Assembly (NCBI RefSeq): GCF_022829365.1
Contig: NZ_JAKSYJ010000111.1
Span: 91,615 to 155,614, forward strand
DNA from: Methylobacterium sp. J-077
Lineage (GTDB): Bacteria > Pseudomonadota > Alphaproteobacteria > Rhizobiales > Beijerinckiaceae
DNA length: 64,000 nucleotides
Direction: 5' to 3'
Shown here: positions 17,420 to 25,723 of the stretch, piece after piece
Layout: each line of letters opens with the position of its first letter
Position numbering within the stretch: position 1 is the stretch's first letter
Program-made: the position numbers and the translations under genes
Notes under the pieces: model-generated
What the model saw: only the letters and a program-made list of their open reading frames with translations
Told to the model about the DNA's origin: nothing
Databases searched by the model: none

Positions 17420-17926
17420 ATGAGCACGCGCACCACGAGCATCCGCCGGGCTCGAGAAGCCGATCTCGGCAGCCTGTCGACGGTGTTCGATGCGTCGTGG
17501 CGCGAGGCCTATCGCGGCATCATCCCAGGGGTGGCCCTGGAGCGCCTGATCGCCGGACGCGACCGCGCCTGGTGGCGCAGCGCCCTGCGCCGGGGGCGCC
17601 CGATCGCGCTGGTCGAGACCGGCGAGCGGGTGGTCGGCTACGCCGCCTACGGGCGCACCCGCAGCCGGGCGCTCGGCACCGAGGCGGAGATCGACGAGCT
17701 CTACCTGCTGCCGGAATACCAGGGCGTCGGCCTCGGACGCCGCCTGTTCAAGGCGGTCCGCAACGACCTCGCCGATCACGGCCTCACCCAACTCGGCGTC
17801 TGGAGCCTGGAGGACAACGCCCGGGCCGGTGCGTTCTACGAGGGGCTGGGCGGCCAGGCCGGGCCGCGGGTGCTGGACCGGGTCGCGGGGGTCGCGCTGC
17901 CTAAGGTCGGGTACCTGTTCAGCTAA
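17420..17926 (+). CDS. GNAT-family N-acetyltransferase
   Basis: 168 aa. It shows the standard GNAT order: IRRAREADLGSLSTVFDASW, then the acetyl-CoA-binding IDELYLLPEYQGVGLGRRLF, then WSLEDNARAGAFYEGLGG. The start at ATG 17420 follows a GGAAG ribosome binding site by 5 nt; an ATG at 17336 would add 28 residues with no homology. It resembles the RimI-like enzymes that acetylate proteins or small amines. The substrate is unknown. Confidence 0.87.
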   Translation: MSTRTTSIRRAREADLGSLSTVFDASWREAYRGIIPGVALERLIAGRDRAWWRSALRRGRPIALVETGERVVGYAAYGRTRSRALGTEAEIDELYLLPEYQGVGLGRRLFKAVRNDLADHGLTQLGVWSLEDNARAGAFYEGLGGQAGPRVLDRVAGVALPKVGYLFS

Positions 17927-18037
17927 CGTTTCTTGGGACTCGTCGCCGGCCTCGCGCCGATACTGATTTGCATCGTGGAGCCGGGCATCTAAGAGGTCGG
18001 GGAAGCGGTGCAAGCCGCATCCCGGAAGCGATACGCC

Positions 18038-18571
18038 ATGAACATCGACGCCATCCCGCTCGGCAAGAAGCCCCCGCACGACGTCAACGTCATCATCGAG
18101 GTGCCGCTCGGCGGCGAACCGATCAAGTACGAGATGGACAAGGAATCGGGCGCGCTGGTCGTCGACCGGTTCCTCTATACCCCGATGTTCTACCCCGGGA
18201 ATTACGGCTTCATCCCGCACACCCTGTCGGGCGACGGCGATCCCTGCGACGTGCTGGTGGCCAACACCCGCGCAGTCCTGCCCGGCGCAATCATCAGCGC
18301 CCGCCCCGTCGGCGTGATGGTGATGCAGGACGAGGGCGGCGAGGACGAGAAGGTCATTGCGGTGCCGTCCCGCCACCTGACCAAGCGTTACGACCGGGTC
18401 GAGAACTACACCGACCTGCCCGACATCACGATCCAGCAGATCCAGCACTTCTTCGAGCACTACAAGGATCTGGAGCCCGGCAAGTGGGTCAAGTTCGTCC
18501 GCTGGGGCGACAAGGAAGAAGCCCACCGGCTGATCGAGGAAGCGATCGAGCGGGCGAAGAACAAGAAGTAG
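18038..18571 (+). CDS. ppa: Inorganic pyrophosphatase
   Basis: Soluble family I enzyme that hydrolyses PPi to two phosphates and drives biosynthesis. The active-site signature DGDPCDV near residue 66 supplies the metal-binding aspartates, and [17 protein letters not shown] and [14 protein letters not shown] are typical. 177 aa is the usual length. The start at ATG 18038 begins with [16 protein letters not shown]-rich hairpin after the stop (18601-18625) probably terminates transcription. Confidence 0.96.
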   Translation: MNIDAIPLGKKPPHDVNVIIEVPLGGEPIKYEMDKESGALVVDRFLYTPMFYPGNYGFIPHTLSGDGDPCDVLVANTRAVLPGAIISARPVGVMVMQDEGGEDEKVIAVPSRHLTKRYDRVENYTDLPDITIQQIQHFFEHYKDLEPGKWVKFVRWGDKEEAHRLIEEAIERAKNKK

Positions 18572-18600
18572 TTTTTCAGACGCAGGCAGACCTTGCCTGA

Positions 18601-18625
18601 CCCTCCCCCCGCTGCGGGGGAGGGA
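18601..18625. terminator. GC-rich hairpin between convergent genes
   Basis: CCCTCCCCCC and GGGGGAGGGA arms pair around GCTGC, 30 nt after the ppa stop, followed by AAAAG rather than a T-run on the plus strand. It belongs to the same dispersed hairpin family as 1811 and 25685. It could serve the convergent ppa and carbonic-anhydrase-like genes. Confidence 0.55.
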
Positions 18626-18684
18626 AAAGCGGCGTGTTTCAGGCGCTCACCGCTGAACGTGATGGGTAAGCCGGCAGCCTTCGT

Positions 18685-19218
18685 TCACCCGTCGATGCGA
18701 CGCAGGCCCGACCTGTAGCGGCGGGCGTTCTCGACGTAGCGCAGGGCCGCTTGGCGAAGGCCCTCCACCGCCTCGGCATCGAGGGTACGCACGGCCTTGG
18801 CCGGAGCGCCGACGATCAGGCTGTGATCGGGAAAGTCCTTGCCCTCGGTCACCAGCGCGTTGGCCCCGATCAGGCAGCCCCGGCCGATTCTGGCGCCGTT
18901 CAACACCGTCGCGCCCATGCCGACGAGGCTGCCGTCGCCGATCGTGCAGCCATGAACGATGGCGCCGTGGCCCACGGTGACATCGGTGCCGATCACCAGC
19001 GGAAAGCCGGGATCGACGTGCATGATCACGCCCTCCTGCACGTTGGTGCGGTCGCCGATGCGGATCGGCTCGTTGTCGCCGCGCAAGGCCGCGCCGAACC
19101 AGATGCCGACATCCAGACCCAGATGGACCCGGCCGACCACCTGGGCATCCGGGGCGATCCAGATCCGGTCGGGATCGGCAAGCTGCGGCGCGTGATCGTC
19201 GAGGGCGTAGAGCGGCAT
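18685..19218 (-). CDS. Gamma-carbonic-anhydrase-like protein (left-handed beta-helix)
   Basis: 177 aa hexapeptide-repeat protein. Repeats run from residue 15 to about 140 (for example IGDGSLVGMGATVLNGARIGRGCLIG), and the three metal-ligand histidines of the gamma class are present in IMHVDPG and GHGAIVHGC. A C-terminal helix packs at the end. Start ATG 19218 gives MPLYALDDHAPQLAD, the common beginning of this family. Many bacterial members (YrdA/PaaY-like) have weak or no carbonic anhydrase activity, so the actual reaction is uncertain. Confidence 0.9.
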   Translation of the reverse strand: MPLYALDDHAPQLADPDRIWIAPDAQVVGRVHLGLDVGIWFGAALRGDNEPIRIGDRTNVQEGVIMHVDPGFPLVIGTDVTVGHGAIVHGCTIGDGSLVGMGATVLNGARIGRGCLIGANALVTEGKDFPDHSLIVGAPAKAVRTLDAEAVEGLRQAALRYVENARRYRSGLRRIDG

Positions 19219-19354
19219 GGCTGGCTTCCGTCCCGTGGGCTGAGATCCGCCGGCATCGAGGCCGACGATGGGCATCGCCTGTCGCCGGAATGGCACAGGT
19301 CCGGCCGGCATGCCAATGCTAGGCTGAACCCTCAACCGGACGCGAGGCGCAGGC

Positions 19355-19633
19355 GTGAAACGGATCGCGGCATCGATCGGCCTCGCGGGCCTGCTGCTGG
19401 CGCAGGCCGCCTCTGCGGCGGATTGGCATGGCGGCGCACGGGCCGGCGGCTTTCGGGCGACCTGCGAGGATCTCGCGACCTTCTGCTTCGCCGATGCCTG
19501 CGGGGGCGACCAGATCGCGGCGGCCGAGTCCTGCCGGGCACGCTGCCCCAGCGCCGTGATCCTCGATGTGCTTCCGGCCGCCTGCCGCATCCCGGATGCA
19601 CCGCCGGAACCGGTCCTTCGGCGGCGCGGCTGA
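19355..19633 (+). CDS. Small secreted cysteine-rich protein
   Basis: 92 aa with a clear Sec signal peptide (MKRIAASIGLAGLLLAQAASA, cleavage after ASA). The mature part of about 70 residues has six cysteines, which could form three disulfides in the periplasm, and ends basic. I do not recognise the family. Confidence 0.6.
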   Translation: MKRIAASIGLAGLLLAQAASAADWHGGARAGGFRATCEDLATFCFADACGGDQIAAAESCRARCPSAVILDVLPAACRIPDAPPEPVLRRRG

Positions 19634-19810
19634 GATCTCGGCATGCTTCGGTCCGGCCTCCGCGGCGCGCCGATAGATCTCGACGAGAAAAATTCTCGGT
19701 CCTGCGGCAACAAAACGCGGCACGCGGCATTGAACGTGCTCGAACGGATCAACAGCAAGCACGTCAATGCGGACCGTTGCTCGCACCGTCGCGAGATCGG
19801 AAGCCCTATC

Positions 19811-19990
19811 ATGATCAAAGACGATCTGAACCCGCCCCGAGTAGGCCTGAACGCTCATCCTATTCTGTACGGGGTCGCGGCCGGTCTGGCGGCTTTGTTC
19901 CCACCGGTCCTGTCCCACGCCCAGGCCGCGGTCGATCAGGATTCATCCTCCGATGGGGACGAGGAGACGGAGACGCGCGACGGGGAGTGA
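19811..19990 (+). CDS. Small hypothetical protein with N-proximal hydrophobic segment
   Basis: 59 aa from ATG 19811 (MIKDDLNPPRVGLNA). A hydrophobic segment (PILYGVAAGLAALFPPVLSHA) could be a signal peptide ending at SHAQA, followed by a short acidic tail rich in Asp, Glu and Ser. An upstream in-frame ATG at 19643 adds 56 residues of non-coding character. Weak support; no homology recognised. Confidence 0.35.
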   Translation: MIKDDLNPPRVGLNAHPILYGVAAGLAALFPPVLSHAQAAVDQDSSSDGDEETETRDGE

Positions 19991-20006
19991 GCCGGGTGTC
20001 CGCCCG

Positions 20007-20171
20007 TCAGGCAGCGAGCCGTGCGATCAGCAGCAGCGTCGCCATGGCCGGCGCGGCGGCAGCGAGCCAGAGCGCACCGGGATGGAAAGCGGGCGGAGCG
20101 GTGAAGCGCAAAGGCCGCGACACGCCGGGGCGCAGGGTCTCCTCGCGCCCGAAACCGATCCCGATGGTCAT
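20007..20171 (-). CDS. Small single-helix membrane protein
   Basis: 54 aa. The start at 20171 follows a strong GAGGAGG ribosome binding site on the minus strand. The N-terminal part (MTIGIGFGREETLRPGVSR) is soluble and arginine-containing, and the last 25 residues form one transmembrane helix. No family recognised. Confidence 0.5.
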   Translation of the reverse strand: MTIGIGFGREETLRPGVSRPLRFTAPPAFHPGALWLAAAAPAMATLLLIARLAA

Positions 20172-20296
20172 TCGCGCCTCCTCGATGCCCGAGGAGGAAA
20201 GGCCCGCGCCCCTCAAGGGCGTCTGAATCGGCGTTCGGGTTCGCGTGGCGTGGTGAACCCGTCGTTAAAGCAGCAGATAGCGCGGCGCAACGGGTC

Positions 20297-20815
20297 TCAG
20301 AGCGCCCGGTCGAACTTCAGTTCGCCGTTCGGGCTCTTCAGCACCAGCTGGGAGCCGACGAGATCCCACACCGCCGCCGTGCGCAGGGCGACGAAGAACG
20401 CCTGCTCGGTGGCCGCGAGGCCCTTGTCGCAGTTCTTCTTGGTCAGCGCGAGCGGGCCGACCGCGAGGTGCTGATCCTTGAGCGGGAAGGCGGTGGCCGC
20501 GAAGGTGTTGCAGCCTCCGTAACCGCGAGCGCGGTACTGCTTGTCGATGATGAAGCTCGGGCGGTCGCCGCCGGTGAACGGCTTGCCGTTGAGGCTCACC
20601 GCCGTCCAGGTCGAGTCGAGCGGGAAAATCTTTTCGCTCGCCTTGGTGCCGGGCACGTATTGGGGCTTCTTCTCGTCCTCGCCGCCGGGGCGGCGGTTGC
20701 CGCGGCCGAAGCCCGTGGGCGCGCCGCCGCCCATCTGGGCCTGGGCCTGCGTCGCTGCGGTCAGGTCCACGGCCATCACGGCACAGGCCAAGGTGGCGAT
20801 CAGCACCGCTCTCAT
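20297..20815 (-). CDS. META-domain (HslJ-like) secreted protein
   Basis: 172 aa with a signal peptide (MRAVLIATLACAVMAVDLTAA, cleavage about residue 26). A META domain runs from about residue 65 to the end: LDSTWTAVSLNGKPFTGGD, GYGGCNTFAATAFPL, GPLALTKKNCDKG. The two cysteines are those that typically form a disulfide in HslJ. Start 20815 is preceded by AAGGGG. HslJ relatives are linked to outer-membrane stress and novobiocin resistance; the role here is unknown. Confidence 0.85.
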   Translation of the reverse strand: MRAVLIATLACAVMAVDLTAATQAQAQMGGGAPTGFGRGNRRPGGEDEKKPQYVPGTKASEKIFPLDSTWTAVSLNGKPFTGGDRPSFIIDKQYRARGYGGCNTFAATAFPLKDQHLAVGPLALTKKNCDKGLAATEQAFFVALRTAAVWDLVGSQLVLKSPNGELKFDRAL

Positions 20816-21054
20816 CGTTTTGCCCCTTAACTCGCGCGCACGGCGCATAGCCCATCGTCCAGCCGCGGGATGCAACACCCGCACGACGTTCCCGAGTCGC
20901 GCGTCGCAGCCGCCCCGAACTCATACACCCCCGCGGATGCGACGGAATTTCAGCACAATTATGGTCATGGCGCAGCGTGCGGCGGCCGGAAACGATCGGC
21001 GGTGGATATCGTTGTCGATCATCCCAGAGGCATGAACGACGGGTGGAGGACCAC

Positions 21055-21378
21055 GTGACAGGATCGGACGAGAGCGGCCAGGCCGGTGCGAGCGAGCCCG
21101 CGATGAGCCCGGCGCAGTCGCGGGCGGCCAGGGGGCTGCTCGGATGGTCCGAGGCGGCGCTCGCCGCCAAGGTCGGCCTCGACGCGCAGTTCGTGCGGGA
21201 CTTCGAGAGCGGCTACGGCGACCCGCCGAGCGGACAGCTCGAAGCCCTGCGCAGCGCGCTCTGCACCGCGGGGGCCGTGTTCGACGATGCGCCGAACCCC
21301 GGCGTCCATCTGGCGGCGCAGGCCAACGCCGACGAGGGCGTCCGTCTCGGCGCGCTCACCACCGAGAACGATCGCTAG
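21055..21378 (+). CDS. XRE-like helix-turn-helix protein
   Basis: 107 aa from GTG 21055, which follows GGAGG by 6 nt. Residues about 15-75 match the short alphaproteobacterial XRE pattern (SRAARGLLGWSEAALAAKVGL, then FVRDFESGYGDPPSG and LEALRSALCTAGAVFDD). No ligand domain is present. A stand-alone DNA-binding protein; target unknown. Confidence 0.78.
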   Translation: MTGSDESGQAGASEPAMSPAQSRAARGLLGWSEAALAAKVGLDAQFVRDFESGYGDPPSGQLEALRSALCTAGAVFDDAPNPGVHLAAQANADEGVRLGALTTENDR

Positions 21379-21467
21379 CAGCGGTCAGGGCGGTCGCTCA
21401 TGATGCGTTCAGCCACCGAGGCCGATAGCCAGGTCGCTCGATCTGCCCGCCGTCTCAGGAGCGATCC

Positions 21468-21530
21468 GTGACCCTTCTCCTCGACAGCCCGATCCGGACC
21501 GGTGCGCGTGCCGCGGCGGGGCCGCGCTGA
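21468..21530 (+). CDS. 20-codon leader ORF coupled to the PIG-L gene
   Basis: GTG 21468 stands 6 nt after a good AGGAG and opens MTLLLDSPIRTGARAAAGPR. Its TGA (21528-21530) shares its last A with the ATG of the downstream deacetylase gene (TGATG). This arrangement is typical of translational coupling. It may be a leader peptide or the remnant of a longer upstream gene. No homology recognised. Confidence 0.45.
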   Translation: MTLLLDSPIRTGARAAAGPR

Positions 21531-22267
21531 TGCGGGCCGATGCCTTCCTGGCGGCTGCCGACACGCTTCCGGTGGCGGATCTCAGCACCCTTGTGGCGCG
21601 GGGCGGCCTCGTGGTGGTCGCGCCCCATCCCGATGACGAGAGCCTGGGCTGCGGCGGCCTGATCGCGGCTGCGCGCACCGCCGGGCGCGACGTGCGCCTC
21701 GTGGTGATCAGCGACGGCTGCGGCTCGCACACCCATTCCCAGCTGTACCCGCCGGACAAGCTGCGAACATTACGCGAGGCGGAGACGCTCCGGGCGGTGG
21801 CGATCCTCGGTTTAGCCGCCGACGCCGTCACCTTCCTGCGCCTGCCCGACGCCGACGTGCCCAGCACCGGCCCCGAGGCCGAAGCGGCCGCCCATGCCGT
21901 CGCGCAGGCCGCCGCCGCCTGCAAGGCCGGCGCGGCGTTCGTGACCTGGCGGCACGATCCCCATTGCGATCACAAGGCGTCGGCCGCAATCGTCGGGCTG
22001 GCGCGGCCGCAGATGCCGGGTGTGGCGATCTATGAATACCCGGTCTGGGGCTGGACCCTGCCGCCGGAGACCGAGGTCGGGCCAACTCCGGACGGCCTGC
22101 GCCTCGACGTCTCGGCCTATCGCGCGGCCAAGGCCCGGGCGGTGGCGGCGCACGAATCGCAGACCACCGACCTGATCGCGGACGATCCCACGGGTTTCCG
22201 CCTGGAGCCCGCGATGATCGACCGACTCTGCGGCCCCTACGAGCGCTTCGTCAGGATCCCGGCATGA
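21530..22267 (+). CDS. PIG-L family deacetylase
   Basis: 245 aa zinc-dependent deacetylase of the LmbE/PIG-L type. The catalytic AHPDDE-type motif appears as VVAPHPDDESLGCGG near residue 30, and the later zinc ligand lies in WRHDPHCDHKAS. Family members remove acetyl groups from GlcNAc-containing glycans or small molecules. It begins within the stop of a short leader ORF and its own stop overlaps the next gene by 4 nt. This makes it the first enzyme of a three-gene operon with a methyltransferase and a glycosyltransferase. Confidence 0.9.
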   Translation: MRADAFLAAADTLPVADLSTLVARGGLVVVAPHPDDESLGCGGLIAAARTAGRDVRLVVISDGCGSHTHSQLYPPDKLRTLREAETLRAVAILGLAADAVTFLRLPDADVPSTGPEAEAAAHAVAQAAAACKAGAAFVTWRHDPHCDHKASAAIVGLARPQMPGVAIYEYPVWGWTLPPETEVGPTPDGLRLDVSAYRAAKARAVAAHESQTTDLIADDPTGFRLEPAMIDRLCGPYERFVRIPA

Positions 22268-22857
22268 GCCGCGCGACCGAGACTTTGCCGGTGGATTACT
22301 TCGCCGGCATCTACGCCAGCGATCCGGATCCCTGGCAGTTCACGAGCTCGGCCTACGAGCGCGACAAGTACGCGGCGACCCTGTCCGCGCTGCCGCGGCC
22401 GCGCTACCGCGCCGCCTTCGAGCCGGCCTGCGCGATCGGGGTGTTCACCCGCGCCCTGTCCGAGCGCTGCGACCGCCTCCTGGCCAGCGACCTGATCCCG
22501 GCCGCGGTCGAAGCCGCGAGGGCGCGGTGTGCCGACCGCCCGAGCGTGGAAATCCGCCAGGGTGCCGTGCCGGCGGATTGGCCGGACGGCCGGTTCGATC
22601 TGATCGTGCTCTCGGAATTCCTGTATTTCCTCGCCCCGCCCGACCTCGCCGAACTGGTCCACCGCGTCGGCGGCGCCATCGAGCCCGGCGGCGACCTGGT
22701 GCTGGTCCACTGGATCGGCGAGACCGATTACCCGCAATCGGGCGACGCGGCGGTCGAGAGCTTTATCGCGCAGGCCGCCCCGTTCGCGGGCCTGCTGCAT
22801 CAGGACCGGACCGACAAATACCGGCTCGACGTGCTGCGCGCGGGAGCGCCTGAATGA
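22264..22857 (+). CDS. NodS-like SAM-dependent methyltransferase
   Basis: 197 aa class I methyltransferase. The opening VDYFAGIYASDPDPWQFTSS with YERDKYAATLSALPR is the pattern of the nodulation S (NodS) family, which N-methylates glucosamine residues. The SAM-binding loop is FEPACAIGVFTRALSERCDR, where the usual GCGxG is replaced by ACAIG. A later acidic motif lies in FDLIVLSEFLYFL. ATGA overlaps at both ends couple it to the PIG-L gene and to the GT2 gene. Confidence 0.9.
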   Translation: MSRATETLPVDYFAGIYASDPDPWQFTSSAYERDKYAATLSALPRPRYRAAFEPACAIGVFTRALSERCDRLLASDLIPAAVEAARARCADRPSVEIRQGAVPADWPDGRFDLIVLSEFLYFLAPPDLAELVHRVGGAIEPGGDLVLVHWIGETDYPQSGDAAVESFIAQAAPFAGLLHQDRTDKYRLDVLRAGAPE

Positions 22858-23705
22858 GCACGACGGTCATCACCCTCAACAAGGGCCGGGGCGCGCATCT
22901 CGCGCGGCTGCTGGAGGGCCTGGCGCGCGGCACGCCGCCCGAAGCCTGCATCGTCGTCGAGATCGGTGGCGACGACGCCCCCCTGCCGGACCTGCCGTTC
23001 CCGGTCGAACGCGTCCCGTTCCCGCGGGACGGCCTGCCCCTCGCCGCCGCGCGCAATGCCGGGCGCCGGGCGGCCCGGACCGACACGCTGATCTTCCTCG
23101 ACGTCGATTGCATCCCCTCGCGCGGCCTGGTCGCCGGGCTATCGCGGGCCTCGGCCGAGCAGGACGGCCTGATCTGCTGCGAGATCGGCTACCTGCCGGC
23201 CGGCGCGGTCACCGATGGCTGGGAAGAGGCCGATCTCGACCGGCTCGGCCATCCCCACCCGGTGCGTGCCTTCCCGCCCCCCGGCCTCGTGGGACCGGCG
23301 CCGCAGCCCGGCCTGTTCTGGTCGCTCGCCTTCGCGGTGCGGGCCACGACCTACGACCGGATCGGCGGCTTCGACGAGTTGTTTTCCGGCTACGGCGCGG
23401 AGGATACCGACCTGGCGTTCCGGGCGGACAGGGCCGGCGTGCCGATCCTGTTCCTCGGCGGCCCGCGGGCCTACCACCAGCACCATGCGAGCTACGACCC
23501 GCCGCTTCAGCATTTTCGCGATATCGTCGCCAACGCCGCCCGCTTCCACGCCCGCCACGGCCTCTGGCCGATGGACGGCTGGCTCGACGGGTTCGCCCGT
23601 CTCAGCCTGATCGCGGCCGACCGGTCGAACGGGATCACGGTACACCGCGACCCAACCCCGGCCGAGATGGCGGCAGCGCGCCTGCCGGATGCGCGGCCGT
23701 TCTGA
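22854..23705 (+). CDS. Glycosyltransferase family 2
   Basis: 283 aa GT-A enzyme without obvious transmembrane helices. It has the GT2 order: VITLNKGRGAHLARLLEGL, AARNAGRRAARTDTLIFLDVDCIPS (the DxD-type metal site) and GGFDELFSGYGAEDTDLAFR (acceptor/base region). It overlaps the methyltransferase gene by 4 nt and closes the operon. The donor sugar is unknown. Confidence 0.9.
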   Translation: MSTTVITLNKGRGAHLARLLEGLARGTPPEACIVVEIGGDDAPLPDLPFPVERVPFPRDGLPLAAARNAGRRAARTDTLIFLDVDCIPSRGLVAGLSRASAEQDGLICCEIGYLPAGAVTDGWEEADLDRLGHPHPVRAFPPPGLVGPAPQPGLFWSLAFAVRATTYDRIGGFDELFSGYGAEDTDLAFRADRAGVPILFLGGPRAYHQHHASYDPPLQHFRDIVANAARFHARHGLWPMDGWLDGFARLSLIAADRSNGITVHRDPTPAEMAAARLPDARPF

Positions 23706-23803
23706 CACACGCAGCGCCTACGATAGAGACCAGCCCGGTGGGGGACCGCAGGGTCCAAATTGTCGATCGGGTGCCGGCAGTGAGCCGAAACAACGAGGTC
23801 GAG

Positions 23804-24481
23804 ATGCGCAGCCGAGCCATCGATGCGATCGTCCGTGTCATCCTCGATCTCCGGCCGAGTCATCCGCTGCGCATTGCCATCGACGGCAGAACCTCCTCCG
23901 GCAAGACGACCTTGGCTGACGAGATCGCGACCAAGACACGGGACCATGGCCGCAATGTCATTCGAACCAGCATCGACGGCTTTCATCGCCCGAAGGCCGA
24001 ACGCTATGCACGCGGTCGCAGGTCAGCCGAAGGATACTATTACGATGCGCGGGACCTAACTGCGATCAAGGACTTGCTTCTACGCCCTCTCGGCCCGCAG
24101 GGTGACCTGCTCTACAGAACGGCGAGCTTCGATCTCGAATTAGATCGTCCGATAGATGCGTCACTGCACAAGGCCGAAGCCAACGATATCCTGATCGTGG
24201 ATGGCACGTTCCTGCAGCGACCGGAATTGCGGGCCGAATGGGATCTGATCGTCTTCATCGACGCGCCCGAAGAATTGGCACGTGCCTGGGGCGTCGATCG
24301 GGATACCGAGCGCCTCGGCAGTCCCGCAGAAGCTCAAGCGATCTATCGCGAACGCTATCTGCCAGCTTACGCAATCTACGAAACTGATTGCGACCCGAGA
24401 ACAGGCGCGCACATCGTTTTTGAGAACGCCAATTTCGAAAGCGCAAAAGCACATATTCAACGTCTGCCCGAGTTGGGCTGA
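23804..24481 (+). CDS. Uridine-kinase-like P-loop NTPase
   Basis: 225 aa from ATG 23804; GTG 23780 would add eight residues. The Walker A motif IDGRTSSGKTTLADEIA lies near residue 27, then SIDGFHRPKAERYARG as in the uridine kinase/PRK-like group, and a Walker-B-like region ILIVDGTFLQRPEL. It probably phosphorylates a small metabolite. Codon usage is looser and GC lower than in the neighbours (for example clusters ending in A or T around 24100-24450), suggesting recent acquisition. It follows the GT2 gene by 98 bp but need not belong to that operon. Confidence 0.78.
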   Translation: MRSRAIDAIVRVILDLRPSHPLRIAIDGRTSSGKTTLADEIATKTRDHGRNVIRTSIDGFHRPKAERYARGRRSAEGYYYDARDLTAIKDLLLRPLGPQGDLLYRTASFDLELDRPIDASLHKAEANDILIVDGTFLQRPELRAEWDLIVFIDAPEELARAWGVDRDTERLGSPAEAQAIYRERYLPAYAIYETDCDPRTGAHIVFENANFESAKAHIQRLPELG

Positions 24482-24591
24482 TACCAGCTCGACGATCGCC
24501 GCAACCTCCGACCGCCCACATCTTCGACGGCGGTGAAGAGTGGGTCCTGGGAAGATCCCAGGACCCATTCCCATTGCAGAGCTGCCGGAGC

Positions 24592-25563
24592 TCATGCCTT
24601 CATAGCGTTGGCCTTCTCGATCAGCGCCTCGGCCATGCGGATCGACGCGATGTCGATCAGGCGGCCGTCGAGGGAGACGGCGCCGCGGCCGGCCTTGGCA
24701 GCTTCCTGCATGGCTTCGAGGATGCGGCGGGCCTTGGTCACCTCGGCCTCGGACGGCGTGAACACCTCGTTGGCGAGGTCGATCTGGGACGGGTGGATCG
24801 CCCACTTACCCTCGAAGCCCAGCGCCGCGCAGCGCTTGGCCGCCGAGCGGTAGCCGTCGGGATCCGAGAAATCGCCGAACGGTCCGTCGATCGGGCGCAG
24901 GCCGTAGGCGCGGCAGGCGACCAGCATGCGGTTCTGGGCGAACAGCCATGGGTCCTGCCAGTGGGTCTGGCGGTTGCCGGCCTCGTCCTTGTCGGTGAGC
25001 ACCGAGTAGTCCGAGTTCACGCCGCCGATCACCGTGGAGCGGGCCCGGGTCGAGGCAGCGTAGTCGGCGACGCCGAAGGACATCGCCTCCAGGCGCTTCG
25101 ACGACTGGGCGATGGCCTCGACATTGGCCATGCCGAGGGCGGTCTCGATCAGCACCTCGAAGCCGATCTGCTTCTCGCGCTTCTTGGCCTGCTCGATCTG
25201 GGTGACCAGCACGTCGATGGCGTAGACGTCGGCCGGCACGCCGACCTTGGGGATCAGCACCATGTCGAGCCGCGGACAGGCTTCGACGATGTCGACCACG
25301 TCCCGGTACATGTAGTGGGTGTCGAGACCGTTGATGCGGATCATCATGGTCTTGTTGCCCCAATCCAGGTCGTTGAGCGCCTGGATGATGTTGGTGCGGG
25401 CCTTCTCCTTGTCGTCGGGGGCGACCGCGTCCTCAAGGTCGAGGAAGATCACGTCGGCGGCCGAAGACGCGGACTTCTCCATGAAGGTCGGGTTGGAGCC
25501 CGGGACGGCGAGTTCGGAGCGATGCAGGCGCGGCTTGGCCTGCTGGATCAGGGTGAAGCTCAT
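24592..25563 (-). CDS. mclA: L-malyl-CoA/beta-methylmalyl-CoA lyase
   Basis: Cleaves malyl-CoA to glyoxylate and acetyl-CoA, the closing step of the serine cycle, and also acts in the ethylmalonyl-CoA pathway. 323 aa with the CitE-like TIM-barrel motifs: SELAVPGSNPTFMEKSA, ADVIFLDLEDAVAPDDK (catalytic Asp and metal site), IGFEVLIETALGMANVEAI and KWAIHPSQIDLANEVF. It is the last gene of the mtkA-mtkB-ppc-mclA run and is separated from ppc by 160 bp holding a perfect hairpin. Confidence 0.97.
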   Translation of the reverse strand: MSFTLIQQAKPRLHRSELAVPGSNPTFMEKSASSAADVIFLDLEDAVAPDDKEKARTNIIQALNDLDWGNKTMMIRINGLDTHYMYRDVVDIVEACPRLDMVLIPKVGVPADVYAIDVLVTQIEQAKKREKQIGFEVLIETALGMANVEAIAQSSKRLEAMSFGVADYAASTRARSTVIGGVNSDYSVLTDKDEAGNRQTHWQDPWLFAQNRMLVACRAYGLRPIDGPFGDFSDPDGYRSAAKRCAALGFEGKWAIHPSQIDLANEVFTPSEAEVTKARRILEAMQEAAKAGRGAVSLDGRLIDIASIRMAEALIEKANAMKA

Positions 25564-25684
25564 GGGTGTTTCTCTCTCTTGGTAACGGTTCTGGTGCCGC
25601 CGTTGGGCTGGACACGCCCGACGGTGGAAATGGCGTCCGCGGCGCCCGGTGACAGGGCGGGGACGGTCGGTTCGAGGCGCGGGT

Positions 25685-25708
25685 CCCCTCTCCCGTGCGG
25701 GAGAGGGG
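25685..25708. repeat. Perfect GC-rich hairpin in the ppc-mclA spacer
   Basis: CCCCTCTCCCG and CGGGAGAGGGG form 11-nt perfect arms with a 2-nt loop. No T-run follows on the minus strand, so within the operon it may act as an mRNA-stabilising or attenuating element rather than a full terminator. Confidence 0.7.
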
Positions 25709-25723
25709 GCTTGTTGCGCGCCC

